7,373 bases of DNA from Deltaproteobacteria bacterium (GCA_012514925.1 JAAYZI010000144.1:1-7373); one strand, 5' to 3'; counted from the first letter of the stretch, positions 1-5,827 are shown. The notes: generated by a model not told the origin, from the letters alone. Numbers and translations are program-made.

Positions 1-422
1 TGCCCGGCGGTAAAAATCAGATCAGCTGCAAAGGGTGCCATGGTATCTGGCTGCAAAGTGCGAAAATTTAATGGACCCTGGGACTGATAATTATTGGCGG
101 CATCTCGACAGGTTACCTTGGTTTGATAGTTTGCGTTTGGAGAAAGAGACTGCAGCGATACGGAATAATCCTTCTTTGCAATTGAATTAAACGGCACGTT
201 CTGCTCATACGAGTCGCCGTCGCCCTTGTGGTAGAATAAAGTACAGAAGCTTGGCTCATCAGTCCGCCAGCTCACGTTGGCAGACTCTAGCGTAACGTTA
301 TTGACCGCGTAATTGGATATAGTCGGCGGGAGGGTGTCCTGCGCGGAGGCGCCGCCCGCCCAACCCAGCAAAATTAGCACTAAATGCCAAACACCACGCT
401 TGGCTAGTTCCTTCATGCTCAT
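1..422 (-). CDS. Secreted fibronectin type III-like domain protein, N-terminal part (C-terminus off window)
   Basis: This minus-strand reading frame stays open from an ATG at 422 to the window edge (140 complete codons plus 2 nt). The N-terminus is a Sec signal peptide: KELAKR, then a hydrophobic core (VWHLVLILLGWAGG), then a likely cut after ASA at about residue 27. Residues 33-123 read like an FN3 / Ig-like beta-sandwich: a PPTIS start, an ESANVSWRTDEPS strand pair (the common pattern 'SANVSWxTDEP'), an LSPNANYQTKV turn and a closing LNFRTL. The PDTMAPFAADL that follows may begin a linker or a second repeat. Two cysteines, at about 60 and 105, could form a disulfide after export. A GAGAG-like Shine-Dalgarno lies 7 nt before the 422 start, so I prefer it over the in-frame ATG at 416. 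It is probably a surface or periplasmic adhesion or scaffold protein; catalytic domains could lie beyond the edge. It is divergent from the porin gene. Confidence 0.8.
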   Translation of the reverse strand, partial: MSMKELAKRGVWHLVLILLGWAGGASAQDTLPPTISNYAVNNVTLESANVSWRTDEPSFCTLFYHKGDGDSYEQNVPFNSIAKKDYSVSLQSLSPNANYQTKVTCRDAANNYQSQGPLNFRTLQPDTMAPFAADLIFTAG

Positions 423-498
423 AGAAATTCTCTCAAATGGTCCCCACTTGGCTGGTTGCAGTTTCCATGCCACGCGTAAGTGCCCGATCTTCAGTCCC

Positions 499-633
499 GG
501 TAACCGCAAATCTGGGTAAAAAGCCACCATCCCTGTTACCCTTTAGGGTGAGACGCTGGTATCGAAGGGAAGTTACGTAAGGACGAAGTCTTACTCTCCG
601 GTAAATATAGGGGTTGGGAAAAGCAGTGATACC
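499..633. other. Inverted-repeat cluster, possible structured leader RNA
   Basis: Four nested or adjacent complementary pairs can be seen. GGTAAC (499-504) pairs with GTTACC (535-540), with GGG (514-516) and CCC (531-533) inside. ACCC/GGGT (538-541/546-549) forms a short hairpin. GGTATC (558-563) pairs with GATACC (628-633), closing a 76-nt unit. Inside it, GTAAG-G-AC (577-584) pairs with GTCTTAC (588-594) around a GAA loop with one bulged G. On the minus strand this would lie in the 5' leader of the FN3-like gene, starting 76 nt from its ATG. On the plus strand it would lie far upstream of the porin. I do not recognise a known riboswitch or small RNA in it, and folding was judged by eye. Confidence 0.35.
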
Positions 634-899
634 TCCGATGAACAGAAGGTAGTCTATGGTGGAATTTTTCACCTAATAAAACGAGTTTTGTACGATTTAT
701 TTGTTTGAAGGTCGGTGGAGGCTTCTTAAATCCTTTATGGGGGCTCCTTTGGAGGCCCTGTTGTTTAGGGTCTGGAGTCGCTGGAACATACTAAATTGTT
801 TACGCAATATCAGAGTCGAGGTTGTTTGGAGCAGGCCTTTTTCTGTTAATGCAAAACGTTGTTTTGTCTTAGCGGATTATTTTTTCGGACTTTTGCGCT

Positions 900-928
900 T
901 TGACAGAAAGAGCAAGGCATGTGATTTC
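900..928 (+). promoter_or_regulatory. Possible sigma70-type promoter upstream of the porin
   Basis: A perfect TTGACA lies at 900-905. With a 17-nt spacer the -10 position falls on GATTTC (923-928), a poor match to TATAAT, so support rests almost only on the -35 box. It would give a leader of roughly 130 nt that includes the 999-1016 hairpin. This is a guess from consensus only. Confidence 0.22.
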
Positions 929-998
929 TTGGGTGGAGTTGCGGGCTGCAAATGTGTTTGAGGGGACCCGCACTTTAAGTTAATGCCGCAGTTTGGCG

Positions 999-1025
999 CG
1001 CTCAAATAGATGAGCGATGGTTTTT
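999..1025 (+). promoter_or_regulatory. Small hairpin plus T-run in the porin leader
   Basis: CGCTCA (999-1004) and TGAGCG (1011-1016) form a perfect 6-bp stem with an AATAGA loop, followed after ATGG by five Ts (1021-1025). It ends about 26 nt before the porin Shine-Dalgarno. It could be a weak terminator or attenuator, or a leader hairpin affecting mRNA stability. The stem is short, so chance is possible. Confidence 0.3.
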
Positions 1026-1066
1026 AGGTAATGTTTATTTGTAATTTATGTGGAGGCGTAAAGCTC

Positions 1067-2260
1067 ATGCGTAAGTTGACTGTATTAGCCGTGTTGGCTC
1101 TGCTCCTTGCGCCGGCGCTCTCTCAGGCGAAGAGTCTGGAAGATCTGCTGGTAGAAAAGGGCGTCATAACCCAGGGCGAGGCCAGTGCGGCCGGCGCTCC
1201 GAAAGTTTGGTGGGAGAAGGGTACTAGGATTGATTTTCCGGATAAAGGGTTTACGGTTGGCGTGCGTACTGACCTCCAGACCCGCTACACCTTCACCGAC
1301 AACGCGGAAGGCATTCCGAACTCTTCAAGTTTCGATGTGAAGAGGGCTCGCGTGAATGTGTCCGGGACCGCATTGAACAAGGAGTTCTCGTATTTGCTCT
1401 CTAGCGATTTCGCCAGGACCGCTCAGCTTAAAGATTTCTATCTGCAGTGGCACACCACCGAGTGCACCGCGCTTAAGATGGGACAGTTTAAGCCAGCGAT
1501 CTCTCGCCAGTACAACAGCTCCAAGACCACGTTGCAGTTCCCGGATCGTTCAATTGCCAACGAAGTGTTCCACATCGAGAGGCAGCCTGGTTTGTCGGGG
1601 TACATGGATCTTCTAGAGGACAGCCCGCTTCGCGTTACCGCGCAGGTTTTTAACGGTGAAAGCGACGACGAAGGCATTAACCAGCCTGGCGTTGATACTC
1701 GTCAGACCGGTGTGATAGCAGCCAGGTGGGCGGCTATGGGCAATATGGATCCGTTCGTTGAAGGCGATATCGGTTGGACAGAGGAGCCGGCCCTGAATCT
1801 CGGTGCGGCGTACTCTTACTCCGACGCGCAGAACGAATCGGATGAGTTCGAAGTTAAGAGTACAATCCACAGGGTCAGCGCCGACGTTTCGTTTAAGCAA
1901 GCTGGTTTGAGCGTGCAAGGCGAGTTTTATTGGGGTCGGGCTGAGGCTAAAGATGACGAGTACGAAGCCCACAATCTGGTCGGCTTCTACACTCAGGCCG
2001 GTTACTTCATTATGCCGAAGGAGCTTGAGCTTGCCGCGCGTTACTCTTACGTGGATTGCGACGACGGAAAGGCCGTCTACGATTCATACTGCGTTGGAAA
2101 CAAGTCCCTGGACGGTGTAGATGTCTCTATCAACTATTACTTCTGGGAACACTACCTCAAGGCGCAGCTGGCGTGGGCTTTCCTACGTGAAGACCCCGTC
2201 GGTGACGAGGATCGCTTAAACATCAACCGCTGGATGTTGCAGCTTAGCGCGATGTTTTAG
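1067..2260 (+). CDS. Outer-membrane porin, phosphate-selective OprO/OprP-like family
   Basis: This encodes a 397-residue outer-membrane beta-barrel that should form a diffusion channel for small, probably anionic, solutes. Residues 1-21 are a Sec signal peptide (MRKLTVLAVLALLLAPALSQA, likely cut before KSLEDLL). The next stretch, EDLLVEKGVITQGEA (25-39), is the short N-terminal segment common in this family. From about 62 on, alternating amphipathic strands dominate. The best family mark is at 138-168: MGQFKPAISRQY followed by LQFPDRSIANEVF, close to the OprO/P pattern of GQFK-P-hydrophobic-R and LQFxDRS. The chain ends in Phe (LQLSAMF), the usual barrel-assembly signal. I chose ATG 1067 because GGAGG at 1052-1056 is correctly spaced and the signal peptide starts there; an in-frame ATG at 1031 would add a 12-residue tail with no ribosome site. 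The family name is old: phosphate specificity is not shown here, and polyphosphate or other anions are equally possible. Confidence 0.88.
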   Translation: MRKLTVLAVLALLLAPALSQAKSLEDLLVEKGVITQGEASAAGAPKVWWEKGTRIDFPDKGFTVGVRTDLQTRYTFTDNAEGIPNSSSFDVKRARVNVSGTALNKEFSYLLSSDFARTAQLKDFYLQWHTTECTALKMGQFKPAISRQYNSSKTTLQFPDRSIANEVFHIERQPGLSGYMDLLEDSPLRVTAQVFNGESDDEGINQPGVDTRQTGVIAARWAAMGNMDPFVEGDIGWTEEPALNLGAAYSYSDAQNESDEFEVKSTIHRVSADVSFKQAGLSVQGEFYWGRAEAKDDEYEAHNLVGFYTQAGYFIMPKELELAARYSYVDCDDGKAVYDSYCVGNKSLDGVDVSINYYFWEHYLKAQLAWAFLREDPVGDEDRLNINRWMLQLSAMF

Positions 2261-2271
2261 CTCCAGTCACT

Positions 2272-2292
2272 CTGCCTAGCGTAACTAGGCAG
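2272..2292 (+). terminator. First hairpin after the porin stop
   Basis: CTGCCTAG (2272-2279) and CTAGGCAG (2285-2292) form a perfect 8-bp stem with a CGTAA loop, starting 12 nt after the porin stop codon. No T-run follows, so on its own it is not an intrinsic terminator. It may act as a 3'-end stabiliser of the porin mRNA together with the terminator 12 nt later. Confidence 0.55.
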
Positions 2293-2304
2293 TTGCCTTA
2301 ACAG

Positions 2305-2344
2305 AAGCGCTCCTCCTTTTAAAAAGGGAGGGGCGCTTTTTTTT
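2305..2344 (+). terminator. Rho-independent terminator of the porin gene
   Basis: The left arm AAGCGCTCCTCCTTTT (2305-2320) pairs with AAGGGAGGGGCGCTT on the right through a GC-rich stem that includes G-T wobbles. Eight Ts (2337-2344) follow. Stem, small A-rich loop and T tract match the intrinsic terminator model well. It isolates the porin from the downstream operon. Confidence 0.9.
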
Positions 2345-2457
2345 GACCTGTTTACGGTTGCAGTTGTAGTTTAAGACCTAATCTGTTTTAATTCTCACGG
2401 AGCGTTATAACACCCCTCTGTGCTCAATAAATAACATAGCAAACAAGAATCATGGTA

Positions 2458-2567
2458 TCCGTTCACATGAATATTAAATTAGGTGATAACAATGTATTAC
2501 CAATGCGATTATCATGAAAAAAAAAGTGGTCACCCCCTGATCGGGGGCGGCAGATTTTGTGAACGGA
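2458..2567. repeat. 9-bp inverted repeat pair enclosing 92 bp
   Basis: TCCGTTCAC (2458-2466) and GTGAACGGA (2559-2567) are exact reverse complements. The last eight bases of the motif, GTGAACGG, recur in direct orientation at 2645-2652, just before the operon start codon. The enclosed segment holds nine As (2517-2525) and the C5/G5 hairpin. This may be the inverted ends of a small non-autonomous element, or multiple binding sites for one regulator. Confidence 0.4.
2533..2547. repeat. GC-rich hairpin CCCCC-TGATC-GGGGG
   Basis: Five Cs (2533-2537) and five Gs (2543-2547) form a short stem with a TGATC loop. Read on the minus strand the stem is followed by TGACCAC and then nine Ts (complement of 2517-2525). 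It could therefore be a weak intrinsic terminator for leftward transcription, although the T-run sits 7 nt too far from the stem. Confidence 0.4.
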
Positions 2568-2573
2568 CCCCCC

Positions 2574-2599
2574 AAAATGGTCCCCTGAGGGGACCTTTT
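2574..2599 (+). terminator. Strong palindrome, bidirectional terminator-like
   Basis: GGTCCCC (2579-2585) and GGGGACC (2589-2595) form a perfect 7-bp stem with a TGA loop. AAAA (2574-2577) and TTTT (2596-2599) extend it to 11 bp with one bulged T at 2578. Either strand gives a GC stem followed by four Us, which is short for an efficient terminator. It could also be a palindromic end of a mobile element or a dimeric protein site. Confidence 0.45.
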
Positions 2600-2607
2600 A
2601 CCTGAGC

Positions 2608-2635
2608 TTCAATGTTAATGGATTTTGTGTAATTA
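2608..2635 (+). promoter_or_regulatory. Possible operon promoter
   Basis: TTCAAT (2608-2613) and TAATTA (2630-2635) are separated by 16 nt and lie 26 nt before the first start codon of the operon. Both boxes match the sigma70 consensus only loosely. The position after the palindrome and before the gene is the main argument. The GTGAACGG copy at 2645-2652 would lie just downstream of the transcription start, where an operator could sit. Confidence 0.25.
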
Positions 2636-2661
2636 ATTCCGTACGTGAACGGTTACGAATC

Positions 2662-3774
2662 ATGAATGATTTTTGTTTTTGGCATCGTTCTAAGAGTGAG
2701 AATCCAAACACAGGCAGAGGTGCAGACAAAGGTAGGGTCGTGTTTTCGGCCTCGGCGCGGGGTTCCCTGTGGGGTTTCCTGTTTGATCTTTTAACGTTAC
2801 CTCTCTTGCCGCATTTTGTTGCGTTGGTGTGTGTCTGCTGCTTAATCTTGGTGACTTCTTGGCTTTGGATTGAGATGCGTCAGCGGTTCCCCGCTCTGGA
2901 GCGTGGAAGCTACGTTGGTGAGATAGAGGGTGTTTTTAGTGATGAGCACTTGACCCGTTTTTTTGTTGAAAGTATGCCCTCCGGAGAGCTCTACGTTGCA
3001 GCCGCAAGGGACGGCTGGAAGCCTGAGAAAATTACGATGGTCGGCTTGAGCGATGATAGCGACGATGGGAAGTGGGTTCACCCTCTGGTTTTGGTAGGTC
3101 CAGATGCAAAGCTGCGATTGTCAGGCGCCAGAAAAGAAGCTGGTGTCTGGCACGGTAAAGTTAAAGATCTGCTCGGGGGTGGACGTGGGCTTTGGCGTTT
3201 GCAGTTTGCGCCTGAAATCGAAGTGCCAGAGGACCCTGCTGGCCGGGTTGATTTGCAGCTGTGGCTAAGGCTTAGAGCGGAGTCGGACGCTGTTCATCAG
3301 GAGATCTCAGGTCTACGCGATAAAGTTCCAAAGCAACGTAAGGAGATCGATAAGCTAACCAAGTTTATTACCGAAGGGGATAGCCTGCGTGCCCGTGCGG
3401 ACCAGAAATACCGTGAGACCAAAGCCGATCTTGAGGCTTTAAAAGCAGAGTTAAAGCAAAAGCGGCTGGAAGCTCAGGATTTGGAGAAGAAACTGGTCGT
3501 CTCTCGCAGCGTAACGCCACGTGGCAAGTTGGTATCGCTGGCAAGACTGTCATTAGAACGCGAAGCCCGTTGGATAGACTCGTTGTTGCAAGGTGGCGCG
3601 CAGAGGAGCGATCCTGATTTGGAAGTGGCGGTTGAATCGAGCCGCCGCATTTTAGATCTTAAGGACCGCATAGATCAGGAGCGCGAGCGAATCCAATACC
3701 TGCGTTCGAAACAAGGTGGAGTCTCAGTGGAGAGCGGCCCTCCCAGTTTTGATTCTATTTGGGGGCAACAGTAA
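2662..3774 (+). CDS. Membrane-anchored protein with extracytoplasmic beta domain and C-terminal coiled coil
   Basis: I do not recognise this 370-residue protein as a named family. Residues 1-47 are polar and basic, probably cytoplasmic. Residues 48-70 (LLPHFVALVCVCC...) are the only clear membrane segment, so the rest should lie outside the cytoplasm. Residues 81-200 look beta-rich, with strand-like stretches such as ELYVAAA, ITMVGL, HPLVLVG and LWRLQFAP. Residues 204-282 form a long heptad-like coiled coil rich in Glu, Lys, Arg and Leu, followed by a second helical block (285-350) and a loose tail ending SFDSIWGQQ. No catalytic motif is visible. ATG 2662 has no good Shine-Dalgarno, so a weak or leader-independent start, or the GTG at codon 27, remains possible. 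It is the first gene of the operon, and its stop lies 1 nt before the next start, implying coupled translation and a shared complex. Confidence 0.75.
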   Translation: MNDFCFWHRSKSENPNTGRGADKGRVVFSASARGSLWGFLFDLLTLPLLPHFVALVCVCCLILVTSWLWIEMRQRFPALERGSYVGEIEGVFSDEHLTRFFVESMPSGELYVAAARDGWKPEKITMVGLSDDSDDGKWVHPLVLVGPDAKLRLSGARKEAGVWHGKVKDLLGGGRGLWRLQFAPEIEVPEDPAGRVDLQLWLRLRAESDAVHQEISGLRDKVPKQRKEIDKLTKFITEGDSLRARADQKYRETKADLEALKAELKQKRLEAQDLEKKLVVSRSVTPRGKLVSLARLSLEREARWIDSLLQGGAQRSDPDLEVAVESSRRILDLKDRIDQERERIQYLRSKQGGVSVESGPPSFDSIWGQQ

Positions 3775-3775
3775 G

Positions 3776-4708
3776 ATGCTGGCGCTTTTCAGAATTCAGT
3801 TGATGGTTTCGATCATTCTTAGCTTGTATGCAAACTTGGCCGTAGCCCAGCTGGAAGAGGTCGGAAAGGAACCCCACTCCCGGAAAGACATGCTGTTTTT
3901 GGACCGGGAGGGAAGCTTCGATTTCCCCGTAAAACAGGCCTTTTTTACGGTTGTGTTTGGCGACGAAGCGCCGCAGCGGTATAGGGCGGAGATATTGCCG
4001 CCATCTTCTACTTCGACTGAACCCGGTGAGCTTCCGGTTTGGCGCTTTGGAGTGTCCTTAGAACGACCGGCCGGGATTGACCAGGTCGAGTTCGCCGTAT
4101 TGGTTCTGGGTGAAGGGGGGCGTTATCAATTTCTGCCACCGACACGGCAGCAGCTATCAGGAGGAGATGATCATTCGGCTTCAGTTGACGCACTGCGACG
4201 CTCTCTTCTTGAGAAGAAGAGGGAGCTTGAAAGTTGGAGAGTTCAGGCAAACACTCAAGACCGAAGCATTTCGCGCTTACGAGCGGACGCTGCTGTTATT
4301 GGAGAGCTGGGGCGTATCGCAGAAATTGCGGAGGCGGTGGAAATTATGAAGGAAGAGATCTCCGGCCTTACTAAAGATATGGACAATACCGGCCGCTTGG
4401 TGAGGCTCGCAGCGCGTGGTGAGCGGCCTAAAAATTATGAGACCCGCCAAGCCGTGCTCACAAAACAGTTGGATGAACTAGCCTCGGTGGTGCGCAGCGT
4501 TGAGTCTGGAGAGATGGGGCGTAAGTCAGCTTCCGAAGCGGAGCTGCAGCGAAAGTTGAGGGTAGTTGAAGCTGCGCGTGGCGAAGATTACGACGCGTTG
4601 CAAAACGACCTTTTGCGTTTAAGACATATGCGAGAGGAGATGGAGCGGAACCTAAGCGCAGGTCGAGGTACTTTCATGGATGATTATCAGTTGCCGGGGA
4701 GGCGTTAG
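3776..4708 (+). CDS. Secreted periplasmic coiled-coil protein
   Basis: This 310-residue protein of no family I can name starts with a Sec signal peptide (residues 1-24, hydrophobic IQLMVSIILSLYANL, AVA before Gln25). Residues about 38-122 form a beta-rich domain with strand-like FDFPVKQAFFTVVFG, LPVWRFGVSL and VEFAVLVLGEG. Residues 136-205 and 254-294 are charged, heptad-like coiled coils joined by a short linker. The layout (export signal, beta domain, coiled coil) mirrors the preceding protein, although I see no convincing residue-level match. I chose ATG 3776 over an in-frame ATG at 3716 because it gives a clean signal peptide and lies 1 nt after the previous stop, behind a GGGGG run at about 3761. 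A periplasmic partner of the preceding protein, perhaps through the coiled coils, is inference. Confidence 0.75.
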   Translation: MLALFRIQLMVSIILSLYANLAVAQLEEVGKEPHSRKDMLFLDREGSFDFPVKQAFFTVVFGDEAPQRYRAEILPPSSTSTEPGELPVWRFGVSLERPAGIDQVEFAVLVLGEGGRYQFLPPTRQQLSGGDDHSASVDALRRSLLEKKRELESWRVQANTQDRSISRLRADAAVIGELGRIAEIAEAVEIMKEEISGLTKDMDNTGRLVRLAARGERPKNYETRQAVLTKQLDELASVVRSVESGEMGRKSASEAELQRKLRVVEAARGEDYDALQNDLLRLRHMREEMERNLSAGRGTFMDDYQLPGRR

Positions 4709-4999
4709 GTGCAGTTCCAAAACGAGGGCCAGTCTGATTTTGATGGAATAGAGCCGGTATTGCGGAAAGTAGCAGCCGGCATCCGCCGCCGTGGTCTTGA
4801 AGTTCCGGTATCATTCCTTTTGGAGATGCATAAGCCGCTTAGCACCGTAGCTTTTAATGCCTTGCTAATCAGCCGTCCACTTGCGATCTTGTTGATGGGC
4901 CGGGCAGGTGCAAAAGATTTGGAGAGTTTTTTTGCTTCGCGCCGCAATGTCGATAAACTGCTTGAACTGTTGAGGGAGCAGGCCCTGCCGGGAGTCTAA
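4709..4999 (+). CDS. Small conserved-looking protein with EMHKPL motif
   Basis: This 96-residue protein uses a GTG start that directly abuts the preceding TAG. GGGGAGG at 4696-4702, 6 nt upstream, is the strongest ribosome site in the operon and fixes this start. The N-terminal third is a helix rich in Arg (VLRKVAAGIRRRGLE, residues 17-31). Residues 33-60 hold VSFLLEMHKPLSTVAFNALL and a hydrophobic run to LLMG that could insert in or lie along the membrane. The C-terminus is a charged helix (SRRNVDKLLELLREQ). From memory, small proteins with a GLxxPxxFxLEMHKPL pattern occur beside DUF6754 genes in other bacteria; no function is known to me. The conserved Glu-Met-His-Lys could bind a metal or a partner helix, which is inference. 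The next gene begins 6 nt after its stop. Confidence 0.75.
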   Translation: MQFQNEGQSDFDGIEPVLRKVAAGIRRRGLEVPVSFLLEMHKPLSTVAFNALLISRPLAILLMGRAGAKDLESFFASRRNVDKLLELLREQALPGV

Positions 5000-5005
5000 G
5001 CCGCT

Positions 5006-5806
5006 ATGAAAGGAGTCGATCACGCCACTTTGGGCATGCTGATATTATTGCTGTGCCTCTTAGGGCCGGTGCTCTTTTTTATCCGCCGGGCTAAAACGGG
5101 CGCGCTGCTCCCGGTAAGACGCATTTCCGGTATTGACGCGATTGATGAGGCAGTGGGGCGTTGCGCCGAGATGGGGCGCCCACTTTCGTACACTACGGCG
5201 CTTACCGGGGTGGGGCCGGTGCTGTACGCTTGTTTGGGCATCCTGTATCATATTTCGCGTCGAGTGGCGCGCTATAAAAGCAGGCTGTTTCTGCCGCAGA
5301 GCGCGCCGGACGTTATGGCGATATCAGAAGAGGTGATGCGTGACGCTTATCGCGCTGAAGGCGCGCTATCTGCGTTCGAGCCGCAGAATATCCGGTTTCT
5401 TTCTGATGAGCAGTTTGCATTTGCGGCGGGATATATCGGCTTGGTGCAGCGCGAAAAAGTGGCAGCAGCGTTTCTGTTTGGGCGCTTTACTGCAGAATCT
5501 TTGATCCTAGCCGAGGCCGGGCAGCAGGTAGGCGCGATGCAGATCGCCGGTAGCGTCAGTCCCGAGCAGGTGCCGTTTTTTATCTGCACCTGCGACTATA
5601 CTTTAATTGGGGAGGAGCTCTATGCGGCTTCAGCCTACCTTACCCGTGAACCGGTGCAGCTTGGAAGCTTGTATGGGCAGGACCGCTCCAAACTAGTCTT
5701 ATTCTTGCTTGTCGTTGTAGGTGTGACCATTGCCACTTTCAATGCAGTTTTTCCAGAATCGGCGATCATGAATGTAGACGAGGCGTTGTTAAAGGCTTTT
5801 TGGTAA
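5006..5806 (+). CDS. DUF6754 family membrane protein
   Basis: This 266-residue protein has one membrane segment near the N-terminus (about 8-26, followed by RRAK) and a second near the C-terminus (about 229-249). A soluble domain lies between them. Arg and Lys after the first segment place that domain in the cytoplasm by the positive-inside rule. Motifs that match my memory of DUF6754 are AIDEAVGRCAEMGRP (45-59), a helix with RYKSRLFLP (89-97), RFLSDEQFAFAAG (130-142), ESLILAEAGQ (164-173), MQIAG (178-182), CDYTLIGEELYAASAYL (196-212) and LGSLYGQD (219-226). The acidic SDEQ and GEE stretches are candidate active or binding residues, but no reaction is known. A GGGAG at 4990-4994 precedes the ATG. 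It sits in the centre of the tightly packed operon, which points to a membrane complex with its neighbours. Confidence 0.85.
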   Translation: MKGVDHATLGMLILLLCLLGPVLFFIRRAKTGALLPVRRISGIDAIDEAVGRCAEMGRPLSYTTALTGVGPVLYACLGILYHISRRVARYKSRLFLPQSAPDVMAISEEVMRDAYRAEGALSAFEPQNIRFLSDEQFAFAAGYIGLVQREKVAAAFLFGRFTAESLILAEAGQQVGAMQIAGSVSPEQVPFFICTCDYTLIGEELYAASAYLTREPVQLGSLYGQDRSKLVLFLLVVVGVTIATFNAVFPESAIMNVDEALLKAFW

Positions 5807-5827
5807 TAAACCCCGAAAGAGATTTAG

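Larger units (their letters stand above)
423..1066. other. Divergent intergenic region with no supported gene
   Basis: The 644 bases between the minus-strand FN3-like gene and the plus-strand porin hold no reading frame with a ribosome binding site or protein-like composition. The left half (about 499-633) is dense in inverted repeats, listed separately. The right half is T-rich. It contains a small GC hairpin at 740-758 (GGG and CTCC arms around TTT), a perfect TTGACA at 900-905, and a hairpin at 999-1016 just before the porin ribosome binding site. It probably carries both divergent promoters and long leaders. Confidence 0.6.
2553..2652. repeat. Split direct repeat GATTTTGTG / GTGAACGG
   Basis: GATTTTGTGAACGG is contiguous at 2553-2566. 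Downstream the same two halves reappear but are separated: GATTTTGTG at 2621-2629 and GTGAACGG at 2645-2652, with TAATTAATTCCGTAC between them and the GTG present on both sides. The pattern looks like a duplicated site with a short insertion in the second copy. Confidence 0.4.
2345..2661. other. Gene-free, repeat-rich intergenic region
   Basis: The 317 bases between the porin terminator and the operon contain no credible gene. The first half is AT-rich. The second half (2458-2652) carries short direct and inverted repeats, a C5/G5 hairpin and a strong palindrome, listed separately. The operon promoter must lie here, most likely downstream of 2600. Confidence 0.6.

Noticed and set aside
475..640. 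Cyclic di-GMP, TPP or cobalamin riboswitch
   Set aside because: Fragments such as CCGCAAA and AAGCCACC looked suggestive, but the conserved cores of these classes are absent on both strands.
433..672. 79-codon minus-strand open frame (GTG start) just upstream of the FN3-like gene
   Set aside because: There is no ribosome site, the composition is not protein-like, and it overlaps the inverted-repeat cluster, which better explains this stretch. A short leader peptide cannot be fully excluded.
701..961. 86-codon plus-strand open frame in the divergent region
   Set aside because: It starts at TTG with no ribosome site, is rich in Trp, Cys and Phe without a protein-like pattern, and matches no family I know.
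1031..1066. Upstream in-frame ATG for the porin
   Set aside because: It would place 12 residues before the signal peptide and lacks a Shine-Dalgarno, while GGAGG at 1052-1056 serves ATG 1067.
1613..1972. 119-codon minus-strand frame opposite the porin
   Set aside because: It is an antisense frame of a well-supported porin gene, with no ribosome site or family resemblance.
2345..2661. Complete insertion sequence
   Set aside because: There is no transposase frame and no target duplication that I can define; only short repeats are present.
3716..3775. Upstream in-frame ATG for the second coiled-coil protein
   Set aside because: It lies inside the preceding gene and would bury the signal peptide; ATG 3776 gives the usual tight coupling and a clean signal sequence.
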